Below, one piece after another: positions 17,145-24,927 of a stretch of DNA of 64,000 bases. The stretch spans positions 124,001 through 188,000 of the forward strand of contig JAEWFF010000028.1 of NCBI GenBank assembly GCA_023388965.1, in the 5' to 3' direction. Positions within the stretch are counted from its first letter, which is position 1; every line of letters begins with the position of its first letter. A model generated the notes under the pieces. That model was given only the letters and a program-made list of their open reading frames with translations. It searched no databases and had not been told where the DNA came from. This DNA is from Pseudomonadota bacterium. GTDB lineage: Bacteria; Pseudomonadota; Alphaproteobacteria; Rhizobiales; Methylopilaceae. The position numbers and the translations under genes were made by a program.

Positions 17145-17843
17145 CTACTTCAGAATATCCGACAGGCTTTCCGGCTTGGTGTCGCTTCGCGACAGATCGA
17201 GCCCAGCGAGGAGATCGGCGATATGCGTTTTCATCAGGGATGAAGCGCGGTTCGCATCGCCCTTCGCAATGGCATCGACAAGGGCCTCATGCGCGTCGCA
17301 TTTGCAGGTCGTCTCGCGGTTGCTCCAGTAGAGCGCGATGATCAGCGACGAATGCGAAACAAGATCGCGGACGATTTCCGTCAGGACGGAATGCTGCGAA
17401 ATCTCCGCGATCTCGACATGAAAATGCGCGGACAGCGCAATCGCATCGGCATCGTTTCCGGCCTTTCGCGCCCGATGTTCGGCCAGCAGATGCTGGCGCA
17501 GCCGCTCGACATCGTCAGGGCCTGCCGCCCTGGCTGCGAGGCCGGCGAGCTTGCCCTCGATGAGCGTACGGGCGTCGAACACCTCGCGCGCCTCCTGACG
17601 CGAAGGCTGGGCAACGAAGGCGCCCCTGTTCGGCTCGAGCCGGGCCAGCCGGTCATGCGCCAGCGCCTGCAACGCCGCCCGCACGACCGTGCGGCTGACG
17701 GAATAGATGGAAACCAGTTCATCCTCGGGCAGCTTGGTGCCCGGAGCCAGGCGCCGGCTGATAATGGCTTCGCGCAGGCCATTATAAACAGGCTGCCAGC
17801 GGGCCATGGATTTTACGGGTTTTGTCTTGGGATCGTCGAGCAT
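17145..17843 (-). CDS. GntR-family regulator, FadR/FCD subfamily
   Basis: 232-residue repressor/activator. N-terminal winged helix (residues about 15-80): APGTKLPEDELVSIYSVSRT, VVRAALQALAHDRLARLEPN, GAFV. C-terminal FCD ligand domain from about residue 90, with metal-type His/Asp residues in LSAHFHVEIAEISQHSVLTE. Followed downstream only by the tRNA. Located at the racemase side of the liv/ureide cluster, it probably regulates the divergent promoter at 23310-23494, where a near-perfect GTATAC-centred palindrome lies. In enterobacteria GntR regulators similarly control hpx/all purine-catabolism genes, but this is context only. Confidence 0.9.
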   Translation of the reverse strand: MLDDPKTKPVKSMARWQPVYNGLREAIISRRLAPGTKLPEDELVSIYSVSRTVVRAALQALAHDRLARLEPNRGAFVAQPSRQEAREVFDARTLIEGKLAGLAARAAGPDDVERLRQHLLAEHRARKAGNDADAIALSAHFHVEIAEISQHSVLTEIVRDLVSHSSLIIALYWSNRETTCKCDAHEALVDAIAKGDANRASSLMKTHIADLLAGLDLSRSDTKPESLSDILK

Positions 17844-17943
17844 ATCTCAATCACGGAGTTCAAGCAGAATGGTGGTAGACTGGCCGGGCTGGAGCTAACA
17901 GAACGCACCTGCCGTATTTACACGCATTTTGTCAATCCTCCCC

Positions 17944-18672
17944 TTAAGATGGCGACTGGGCCGCAAAGATGCCGGAATAGGATTTTGCGCGCGGGAACGC
18001 GTAACCGCCTGTCTTTGACGTCTGAAGGCCAAGGTCGACCAGGGCTTCCGCAAATTTGACAGCGCAGGCGACGCCGTCGAGGACCGGAACACCATGCCGT
18101 TCGGACAGGCGACCGGCAAGGGCCGCCATGCCGGCACAGCCAAGAACGATGGCCTCAGCCCCGTCCTCCGCCAGAGCCCGCGCGATCTCCGCGGAAATCT
18201 TCTCGCCGGCATCCGACCCCGGAATTTCAAGATCGAGCACCGGAACCTCCGAAGCACGTATCCGTGCGCACCGGCTATCGAGCCCGTATTTGACCAGATT
18301 GTGCTCGATGGCAGGGATCGAGCGTGCCAGAGTTGTCACCACACTGAACTTTCCGGCGAGAAAGCTGGCCGCATGAAACGCCGCCTCCCCGATGCCCAAT
18401 ACGGGCGCCGATGCCATACACCGGGCCGCATCGAGCCCCGTATCGTCGAAACAGGCAATGATGTAAGCATCCGCATCCGGCTGTTTGCGCATCTCGGCAA
18501 TCAGACCGGGAATAGAGAACACTTCGTCGAAATAGCCTTCAATGCTGGCCGGGCCATCCGCGGGGTTGACGGCGATGATCTCGGTGCCGGGCGAAGCGAC
18601 CGCCCGGGCCGCCGCACCGATCTTCTCCGTCATGGACGCCGTCGTATTCGGATTGATGACCGTCAAACGCAT
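17944..18672 (-). CDS. Hydantoin/allantoin racemase (Asp/Glu racemase superfamily)
   Basis: 242-residue cofactor-independent racemase. N-terminal INPNTTASMTEKI is the hydantoin-racemase signature. The two catalytic cysteines are Cys74 (IIACFDDTGLD) and Cys179 (VLGCAGMAAL). HyuE/HpxA-type enzymes interconvert enantiomers of 5-substituted hydantoins or allantoin. It is the last gene of the liv-type operon (8 bp after the ATPase LivF) and is paired with a PuuE-type cyclic ureide hydrolase across the divergent promoter, so allantoin or another cyclic ureide is the favoured substrate; other superfamily activities (maleate isomerase, arylmalonate decarboxylase) fit the motifs less well. Confidence 0.9.
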   Translation of the reverse strand: MRLTVINPNTTASMTEKIGAAARAVASPGTEIIAVNPADGPASIEGYFDEVFSIPGLIAEMRKQPDADAYIIACFDDTGLDAARCMASAPVLGIGEAAFHAASFLAGKFSVVTTLARSIPAIEHNLVKYGLDSRCARIRASEVPVLDLEIPGSDAGEKISAEIARALAEDGAEAIVLGCAGMAALAGRLSERHGVPVLDGVACAVKFAEALVDLGLQTSKTGGYAFPRAKSYSGIFAAQSPS

Positions 18673-18680
18673 GATGAATC

Positions 18681-19409
18681 CTAAAGTTCTCCGCCAAGAT
18701 AAAGTTTCTTCACGCGCTCATCGTTCAGAAGATCGGGCGAATTGCCGCTGAGCGCCACGCTTCCCGTCGTCAGCGCGTAGGCACGCTGCGAGATACGCAG
18801 GGCCATACGCGAATTCTGTTCGACGAGCAGAACGCTGACCTTGTCGTCCCGATTGATCGCCACGATGGAGCGCGCGATATCCTGGACGAGTTTGGGCGCA
18901 ATGCCGAGCGATGGCTCATCCAGCAGAAGAAGTTTCGGCCGCGCCATGAGCGCACGGCCGATAACCAGCATCTGCTGCTCGCCACCGCTCATCGTGCCCG
19001 CGGCCTGCTTGTAGCGTTCCTTCAGGCGCGGAAATCGCGTCAGCACCATATCGAACGAGTCGCGCACTTCCGCCTTGTTGGCACGTGTGAACGCACCCAT
19101 CAGGAGGTTGTCGCGTACCGACATATAGGGAAAGACCCGACGCCCTTCCGGCACCATGGAGATGCCGAGACGCACGACCTCGTCCGAGGCCGTGCCGTCG
19201 ATACGCCTTCCGTCGAATTGAATCTGTCCCTGACGTATCTTCCGAAGCCCCGTAATGGCACGCAGGATCGAGGATTTACCGGCGCCATTGGCGCCGATCA
19301 GGGCCACCGTCTCGCCTTCTTCGACCGAGAGGGACACGCCCTTCAGCGCGTAGACGTGGTCGTAATAAAGATGGACGTCATCGAAGCTGAGCAGCTGGGC
19401 CATGGTCAT
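18681..19409 (-). CDS. livF: Branched-chain/amide-type ABC transporter ATPase LivF
   Basis: 242-residue ATPase. Walker A GANGAGKSS, signature MSGGEQQMLVIGRAL, Walker B LLLLDEPSLGIAP and the LivF-specific QNSRMALRISQRAY after the switch region. The ATG overlaps the livG stop by four bases (ATGA), which fixes the start. Works as heterodimer with LivG on the LivM/LivH channel. Fourth transporter gene of the operon binding protein-livH-livM-livG-livF-racemase. Confidence 0.94.
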   Translation of the reverse strand: MTMAQLLSFDDVHLYYDHVYALKGVSLSVEEGETVALIGANGAGKSSILRAITGLRKIRQGQIQFDGRRIDGTASDEVVRLGISMVPEGRRVFPYMSVRDNLLMGAFTRANKAEVRDSFDMVLTRFPRLKERYKQAAGTMSGGEQQMLVIGRALMARPKLLLLDEPSLGIAPKLVQDIARSIVAINRDDKVSVLLVEQNSRMALRISQRAYALTTGSVALSGNSPDLLNDERVKKLYLGGEL

Positions 19410-20185
19410 ATCCCGATCGATGCGTCTTCGGCCCCGAGATAGGCCTCGATGACCTGCGGATTTTCCTGGATTTCCTTTGGTGTGCCCTCGGCGATCTTCT
19501 GACCGAAATTGATGACGACGATCCGGTCAGAAATCTTCATGACGGCGGGCATGTCGTGCTCGACGAGAAGTACGGTCACGCCGCGATCGCGAACGCCGCG
19601 CACGATGTCGAGCGCGCGGCGCGTTTCTTCGTGGTTCATGCCCGCGAAAGGCTCGTCGAGCAGCAGGACTTTCGGGTTGGTGGCGAGGCCGATCGCAATG
19701 CCGAGTGCGCGCAGATGTCCATGCGGAAGAGTACTGGCGATCTCGTTGCGCTGATGGCCGAGTCCGAGAAAATCGATGATCTCGTCGGCTGACCGCGCGA
19801 ATTCCTCCTCGTCGGCACGCGCCGTCTGCGTTGCGAAGAAGAAGCCCGCGAGATTGGCCCGCGAGCGGAGATGGTGCGCGATAATGACATTGTCGCGCAC
19901 CGTCATCGTCTTGAAAATCGTCGTTTCCTGGAATGTGCGGACAACGCCGAGCCTTGCGACTTTGTGAGGCGCAAGACCTGAGATTCGCTGACCGCGAAAG
20001 CGCACCTCTCCCGCCGTCGGCGCAAGGAAAGACGCGATCAGCTTGAACAGGGTGGATTTCCCCGCGCCGTTCGGCCCGATCACCGACAGGATCTCGTTCT
20101 CGCGCACATTGAACGAGATATTGTTGTTGGCGACCAGCCCGCCAAAGCGTTTGGTCAGACTCGAGATTTGGAGAATGTCAGCCAT
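19406..20185 (-). CDS. livG: Branched-chain/amide-type ABC transporter ATPase LivG
   Basis: 259-residue ATPase. Walker A GPNGAGKSTLF, the LivG insertion after SGLAPHKVARLGVVRTFQ, Walker B VLLLDEPFAGMN and switch His in VEHDMPAVM are present. The signature helix is degenerate: TLPHGHLRALGIAIGL in place of the usual LSYGQQRRLEIARAL, so LSxGQ is PHGH here. The ATG at 20185 overlaps the livM stop by eight bases; a longer in-frame version beginning at 20209 would overlap livM more. Confidence 0.93.
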   Translation of the reverse strand: MADILQISSLTKRFGGLVANNNISFNVRENEILSVIGPNGAGKSTLFKLIASFLAPTAGEVRFRGQRISGLAPHKVARLGVVRTFQETTIFKTMTVRDNVIIAHHLRSRANLAGFFFATQTARADEEEFARSADEIIDFLGLGHQRNEIASTLPHGHLRALGIAIGLATNPKVLLLDEPFAGMNHEETRRALDIVRGVRDRGVTVLLVEHDMPAVMKISDRIVVINFGQKIAEGTPKEIQENPQVIEAYLGAEDASIGI

Positions 20186-21164
20186 GACCCTGCCCCTGCT
20201 TCTGACCATACAGGCGGATGCTCAAGAGGCCATTCGGAAGAACGAGCATCAGCGCGATCAGGATCGATGAGAAGATGAGGAGTTGGAAACTTCCGGTCTG
20301 GAACAGGAGGTCCCAGCCGAAATACAGGACAAAGGTTCCAAGCATCGGCCCGAACACATAACTGAGGCCGCCAAGGAAGCAGTTCAGCATGAAGTTGATC
20401 GAATCCGCGATGGTGAACGTCGACGGATAGATCGACTGCGTAATGGCCGCGAACATGGCGCCGCCGATGCCGCCGAGGAAAGAGGACACCGCATAGGCGA
20501 GAACGCGGATATAGGCGATGTTTACGCCGATGGAGGACGCCAGCTCCTCGTTCTGCTGCAGCGACTGGCAGATATGCCCGATGCGCGAGTGAACGAGCCT
20601 GTAAAGACCGGCGAAACAGAGCACCATCAACACGACGGAGGCGATGTAGAAGGCAAGGCGCGGATTGGCGAGCGTCGCGAAATCGGGAATGAGCGTCAGT
20701 CCGAAGATCGACAACTCCCCCGGCAGGGGAATGCTGACAATGCCGCGCGCGCCATTTGTGATCGGAACCGCCAGGGCCAAGAGGCGCGCGACTTCGGTGA
20801 GGGTCAACGTCACCATGGCGAAGTACACACCGCGCAGCCTCAGGATGGGAACTCCAACGAACACACTCGCCAGAGCGCAGAATGCTCCCGCAATCGGCAG
20901 CGTCAGCCAGAACGACATGCCGTAATACATTACGAGGATGGCCGAGACATATCCGCCGAGAAGTGCGTAGGCGCCCTGCCCGATATTGATGCGGCCGATA
21001 TAGAATGTCAGCCACACGCCCGCGCTGATGATGCTCAGCAGCGCGACCGATGTCAGCGTGTAGTACAGATCGAAGCGTCCCGTTGCCGAGATGAACAACG
21101 GCACGCCGATCAGAAGGGCCGCGATGAACACCGCCGCCAGGATGATTTTCACAGTACGGCTCAT
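20178..21164 (-). CDS. livM: Branched-chain/amide-type ABC permease LivM
   Basis: 328-residue permease with 8-10 spans. Family motifs: YALLGGYVSAILVMYYG, GVPILRLRGVYFAMVTLTL, LYRLVHSRIGHICQSLQQNE (the EAA-like loop) and SFLGGIGGAMFAAITQSIYP. Pairs with LivH. It starts 4 bp after the livH stop. Confidence 0.93.
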   Translation of the reverse strand: MSRTVKIILAAVFIAALLIGVPLFISATGRFDLYYTLTSVALLSIISAGVWLTFYIGRINIGQGAYALLGGYVSAILVMYYGMSFWLTLPIAGAFCALASVFVGVPILRLRGVYFAMVTLTLTEVARLLALAVPITNGARGIVSIPLPGELSIFGLTLIPDFATLANPRLAFYIASVVLMVLCFAGLYRLVHSRIGHICQSLQQNEELASSIGVNIAYIRVLAYAVSSFLGGIGGAMFAAITQSIYPSTFTIADSINFMLNCFLGGLSYVFGPMLGTFVLYFGWDLLFQTGSFQLLIFSSILIALMLVLPNGLLSIRLYGQKQGQGHG

Positions 21165-21168
21165 CGCA

Positions 21169-22035
21169 TCAGCCCCAGGGTTTGCCCATCAGCCCGTTGG
21201 GACGGATGCTGAGGAAGATGATGAGGAAGACGAAGATCACCAGATAGGTCACGTCGCCAAAATCGCGCAGAACGGTGAGACCGACCGACTCCATCATGCC
21301 GAGGATGAAGCCGCCGGCGATGGCGCCGCCGACCACGCCGGCGCCACCGATCATGACCATCAGGAACGCCTTGATGGAGATCGGCCCACCGATGCCGGAG
21401 TTCACGCCCGTGATCGTCACGAGAAGGCCGCCGACCACGCCCGCCAGCATGGCGCCGAGGGCGAAGCCGATCATCGAATAGCGATCGACCTTCACGCCCA
21501 TGAGCTGCGCGGCGATGCGATCCTGCGCCAGAGCCCGCATGGCGCGGCCCGTCCGGCTGTATTGCATGTACAGCATGAACGCCGCGATCATCACGACGGC
21601 GAGGATGCCGACCACGATACGGTCATAGGGCATCACGATCGTGTCGGAGAGAAATACCCCGTCGACGATCTTGGGAACGCCGCGCTGCTTTTCGCCGAAC
21701 AGAAGCAGGATCACCGCATCGAAAAAGAAGGCGATGGCCGCCGCCACCAGCATCGTGCTCTCCTCGCGGGCGCTACGGCGAATAACCGGGCGGAAAATGA
21801 ATTTCTCGATCAGCGCGCCGATGACGGCGAGCGTCACCCCCGAGCACACGAGCGCGAGGGGAAAAGGAAGTCCGAGCTGGCCATAGACCGTATAGGTCAC
21901 GAATCCGCCGAGGACATACATCTGCCCGTGAGCGAAGTTCAGCACGTTCATCAGCGCGAAAATAAGCGTCAGTCCGAGCGCGATGAGCGCATATTGCGCG
22001 CCAAGATAGAGGCCGTTGACGATGACCTGTTCCAT
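21169..22035 (-). CDS. livH: Branched-chain/amide-type ABC permease LivH
   Basis: 288-residue permease. N-terminal GLYLGAQYALIALGLTLIFA and NFAHGQMYVLGGFV are family hallmarks; the EAA-like loop SRTGRAMRALAQDRIAAQLM is around residues 165-185; GGAGVVGGAIAGGFILGMME follows. Separated from the binding-protein gene by 74 bp holding a strong hairpin. Confidence 0.94.
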   Translation of the reverse strand: MEQVIVNGLYLGAQYALIALGLTLIFALMNVLNFAHGQMYVLGGFVTYTVYGQLGLPFPLALVCSGVTLAVIGALIEKFIFRPVIRRSAREESTMLVAAAIAFFFDAVILLLFGEKQRGVPKIVDGVFLSDTIVMPYDRIVVGILAVVMIAAFMLYMQYSRTGRAMRALAQDRIAAQLMGVKVDRYSMIGFALGAMLAGVVGGLLVTITGVNSGIGGPISIKAFLMVMIGGAGVVGGAIAGGFILGMMESVGLTVLRDFGDVTYLVIFVFLIIFLSIRPNGLMGKPWG

Positions 22036-22061
22036 GACAGAAATCCGTTCCTCGGAGGAGC

Positions 22062-22082
22062 GCCGGGGCGCGCGGCCCCGGC
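22062..22082 (-). terminator. Intercistronic hairpin after binding-protein gene
   Basis: Perfect 8-bp stem GCCGGGGC (22062-22069) / GCCCCGGC (22075-22082), loop of five bases, in the 74-bp gap between the binding-protein gene and livH. Same position and presumed role as the hairpins at 11372 and 31421. Confidence 0.65.
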
Positions 22083-22109
22083 CTCCCGTTTAGCGGGACA
22101 GGTTGTGCG

Positions 22110-23309
22110 TCAGTCGACCTCACCGACGAACAGGGTGTCGAATTTTCCGTCCTGGAATTCGGTGACGACCATCGGAACCGAAAGCTGGCGCTTTTGGCCG
22201 AACGAGGTCGTACCGACATATTTCAGCGTCCCGTCCTTCACGAAAGGATTGGGCGCCTGGAACGTCTCCATCGTCTTCTTGAATTCCTCGACATCGTCGA
22301 TGGCCTTCGGATTGGCCTTCAGCGTTTCGACGATATATTCGAGCGCATAGACCTTGGTGTTCGACTCGTCGTTGTATTCACCGAATTTCTTCGTGTAGCG
22401 CTCGATGAATTCCTCCATCTCGGCGGAGCGGATTTCCGGGGTCGAGGCGCCACCGACCGAAATGAATCCGTTAGCGAGATTGCCCGCCCCTTCCTGAAGA
22501 ACGGTCGCGTCATGCGCGGTTTCGGCGGAGATCAGGCCCTGATAGCCAAGCTCGCGCGCGGCGCGGATCAGCAGAGGTGCGTTGCCCGGCGAAACGCCGG
22601 AAAGAACGAGAAGATCGGGCTGCAGACGCACGATGGGCGTCAATACGGGCGTGAAATCGCGCGTGTCGTTCGAATAGGTGTCGTTCTGGGCGACGATTTC
22701 GAGATCGAGCGCCTTGGCCGCGGCAACACCCCCGTCGCGCTGGCTGAGCGGATCGGATTCATTGGCCGCCACGAACGCGATTTTCTTGAGGCCCTTGTTC
22801 TCCTTGAGATATTTGTAGATCGCGGGAGCCGACTGGTAATTCGCCACCATTCCGAGAACGGCGTTCGATGCGGGCGGCGTGTAAAGCTCTTTGGGGAATG
22901 CATAGGGGAAATAGATGATCCCCTGGGACTCGGCGACCGGCCGGACAGCGGCGGCGCCGTCATCGACATTCGGGCCGACGACGTAGTGAACGCCCTCCTG
23001 CGCCATCTTTTCCATGCCCGCGACAGCGCGCCGGGGATCCTTCTGGTCGTCGAAGGTGACGATATTGATCTTGTAGGTATCGTCACCGATCTTGACGCCG
23101 CCCTTCTCGTTCAGCCAGTCGGCACGCACCTGCATGGAGCGCACATTCGACGTGCCCCAGGCGGCGGCGGGCCCGCTGGTGACACCCACAAATCCGATTT
23201 TCAGTTCTTTTTCCTGCGCATCGGCCGCAGAAAGACCCGCGATCGAAATGGCAAGGCCGGACACAGCGGCAAGCGCCGCGAACTTGAGAGTCGAGCGTCT
23301 TGTGATCAT
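22110..23309 (-). CDS. ABC substrate-binding protein, Liv/amide family, with twin-arginine signal
   Basis: 399-residue periplasmic binding protein (type 1 fold). The leader has two arginines in TRRSTLKFAALAAVSG followed by a hydrophobic stretch ending AADAQ, which fits a Tat signal. Mature part: ELKIGFVGVTSGPAAAWGTS, VVGPNVDDGAAAVRPVAE and FTPVLTPIVRLQPDLLVLSG. First gene of the liv operon. Ligand not deducible; cluster context (racemase, PuuE-type hydrolase) suggests a cyclic ureide or amide rather than leucine. Confidence 0.92.
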   Translation of the reverse strand: MITRRSTLKFAALAAVSGLAISIAGLSAADAQEKELKIGFVGVTSGPAAAWGTSNVRSMQVRADWLNEKGGVKIGDDTYKINIVTFDDQKDPRRAVAGMEKMAQEGVHYVVGPNVDDGAAAVRPVAESQGIIYFPYAFPKELYTPPASNAVLGMVANYQSAPAIYKYLKENKGLKKIAFVAANESDPLSQRDGGVAAAKALDLEIVAQNDTYSNDTRDFTPVLTPIVRLQPDLLVLSGVSPGNAPLLIRAARELGYQGLISAETAHDATVLQEGAGNLANGFISVGGASTPEIRSAEMEEFIERYTKKFGEYNDESNTKVYALEYIVETLKANPKAIDDVEEFKKTMETFQAPNPFVKDGTLKYVGTTSFGQKRQLSVPMVVTEFQDGKFDTLFVGEVD

Positions 23310-23494
23310 CGTTTCCTCCGTGTGTACCCGCGCAGTTCTATGATTGCGTTGTTGGTACGCGGACGCTGATCGAAGTATGTTCCGCAGCGATTGTCAACGT
23401 TGATTATTCAGATCGTATACAATAGTTTTCACGAAATAGGCATCGTTTGAGCGCATCTCAAATCTGCCCCGGCTCTTAATCCGGGAAAAAGCCA
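23310..23494. promoter_or_regulatory. Divergent promoter region, liv operon / DUF3830-hydrolase
   Basis: 185-bp gap with AT-rich centre between two outward-reading transcription units of the ureide cluster. Holds the palindrome at 23412-23423. Likely control region of the GntR protein at 17145. Confidence 0.6.
23412..23423. promoter_or_regulatory. Candidate GntR/FCD operator
   Basis: ATCGTATACAAT, a 12-bp palindrome with one mismatched pair, centred on GTATAC. FadR/FCD-type regulators commonly bind short GT-N-AC palindromes of this form. Seen directly; the protein assignment is inference. Confidence 0.5.
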
Positions 23495-23908
23495 ATGACC
23501 AAAATCAAAATGACTGCAGGCGGTTACACGTTCGAAGCCGTCCTGGAAGAAGAGGCGGCGCCGAAAACCTGCGCCAGATTCCTCAGCCTCCTGCCCTATA
23601 AGGAGCGCATCATTCACGTTCGATGGAGCGGCGAAGGCTGCTGGATTCCGCTGGGCGACACCGACTTCGGCCTGCCGTTCGAGAACGCGACGAGCTTTCC
23701 CGCGCCCGGCCATTTCATCCTCTATCCCGGCGGCTACAGCGAGACCGAGCTGGTTCTCGCCTATGGCGGCGTCTGCTTCGCTTCGAAGATGGGGCAGCTC
23801 GCCGGCAATCATTTCCTGACGATCACCAAAGGCCACGAGAATCTTCTTCCTCTCGGCAGGAAGACCCTTTGGGAAGGCGCCCAGGACATTCTCTTCGAAC
23901 TGATGTGA
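23495..23908 (+). CDS. DUF3830 cyclophilin-like protein
   Basis: 137-residue protein of the DUF3830 family, predicted to have a cyclophilin-like beta barrel. Conserved stretches: LEEEAAPKTCARFLSLLPY, HVRWSGEGCWIPLGD, PAPGHFILYPGGYSETELVL and ASKMGQLAGNHFLTI. No biochemical role is established for the family; it frequently accompanies Asp/Glu racemases and amidohydrolases. Here it is 14 bp upstream of the PuuE-type hydrolase, so the two are co-transcribed. Confidence 0.85.
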   Translation: MTKIKMTAGGYTFEAVLEEEAAPKTCARFLSLLPYKERIIHVRWSGEGCWIPLGDTDFGLPFENATSFPAPGHFILYPGGYSETELVLAYGGVCFASKMGQLAGNHFLTITKGHENLLPLGRKTLWEGAQDILFELM

Positions 23909-23922
23909 CGGCGGTGAAAGAC

Positions 23923-24837
23923 ATGACCGGACAGCCCTATCCGCGCGATCTTCTCGGCTATGGGCGGACGCCGCCTCATCCGCGCTGGCCGGGAAATGCC
24001 CGCATCGCCGTCCAGTTCGTCGTGAATTACGAGGAAGGCGGAGAGAACTGCATCCTGCATGGCGATGCCGCTTCTGAAGCTTTCCTGTCGGATGTTCTCG
24101 GCGCCGCCCCCTGGCCCGGCCAGCGGCATATGAATGTGGAGAGCATGTACGAATACGGCGCGCGCGCCGGCTTCTGGCGGCTCTGGCGCCTGTTTACCGG
24201 CCGCAATCTCCCGGTCACGGTCTACGGGGTCGCCACGGCGCTCCGGCGCTCTCCCGAGCAGGTCGCGGCCATGCAGGAAGCCGGCTGGGAAATCGCAAGT
24301 CACGGCCTGAAATGGATCGATTACCGTAATATACCGGCAGCGGAAGAGCGTGCGCATATTCAGGAGGCGATCCGCATCCACGAGGAAGTCACGGGCGAGC
24401 GACCGCTCGGCTGGTACACCGGCCGCTCCTCCGAGCGGACCGTGGATCTCGTCAAGGAAGAAGGTGGCTTTCTCTATTCGTCGGATTCATACGCGGACGA
24501 TCTGCCCTATTGGGTCGCGGCGCCCAAAGGCCCCCACCTCGTCATTCCCTACACGCTCGATGCCAACGATATGCGTTTCACGAACGCTCAGGGCTTCGCG
24601 CATGGCGCGGACTTTTTCCAGTACCTCAGGGACAGCTTTGACGAGCTCTATGCCGAAGGCGAAAGCGCACCGAAGATGATGACAATCGGTCTGCACTGCC
24701 GTCTGGCGGGCCGTCCCGGCCGGACCGCCGGGCTGCGGCGGTTTCTCGACCATATCCAGGCGCATGATCGCGTCTGGATTCCACGCCGTATCGACATTGC
24801 CCGCCATTGGCATGCCGAACATGCGGTTTCGGCGTGA
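23923..24837 (+). CDS. puuE: Polysaccharide-deacetylase-fold hydrolase, PuuE allantoinase / cyclic-imide hydrolase type
   Basis: 304-residue metal-independent NodB-fold hydrolase of the PuuE/cyclic imidase group. Family motifs: DLLGYGRTPPHPRWPGNARI, VVNYEEGGENCILHGD, MYEYGARAGFWRLWRLF, GWEIASHGLKWIDY, TGERPLGWYTGRSSERTVDL and DSYADDLPYW. PuuE opens allantoin to allantoate; the homologous cyclic-imide hydrolase opens imides and hydantoins. The ATG at 23923 is 14 bp after DUF3830 and the homologues start at this point. Pairing with a hydantoin/allantoin-type racemase supports ring opening of a racemised cyclic ureide. No allantoate amidohydrolase of the AllC type is seen nearby. Confidence 0.88.
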   Translation: MTGQPYPRDLLGYGRTPPHPRWPGNARIAVQFVVNYEEGGENCILHGDAASEAFLSDVLGAAPWPGQRHMNVESMYEYGARAGFWRLWRLFTGRNLPVTVYGVATALRRSPEQVAAMQEAGWEIASHGLKWIDYRNIPAAEERAHIQEAIRIHEEVTGERPLGWYTGRSSERTVDLVKEEGGFLYSSDSYADDLPYWVAAPKGPHLVIPYTLDANDMRFTNAQGFAHGADFFQYLRDSFDELYAEGESAPKMMTIGLHCRLAGRPGRTAGLRRFLDHIQAHDRVWIPRRIDIARHWHAEHAVSA

Positions 24838-24856
24838 TGATTGGAACAGGCTTCCG

Positions 24857-24892
24857 GCAGCTCTTCGGCAGCAGAAGCTGCCGAAGAGCTGC
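24857..24892. terminator. 16-bp-stem hairpin between convergent genes
   Basis: Perfect 16-bp stem GCAGCTCTTCGGCAGC (24857-24872) and its complement at 24877-24892 with loop AGAA. It lies between the convergent PuuE-type and deacylase genes and should act as a bidirectional terminator, although neither side has a long T-run. Confidence 0.75.
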
Positions 24893-24907
24893 GGTAGGAT
24901 GAAGCGT

Positions 24908-24924
24908 GCAAATACAGTATTTGC
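24908..24924. repeat. 17-bp perfect palindrome
   Basis: GCAAATACAGTATTTGC, 8-bp arms around a central A, three bases past the stop codon of the minus-strand deacylase gene. Either a second terminator element or a protein-binding site; not assigned. Confidence 0.5.
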
Positions 24925-24927
24925 CGC

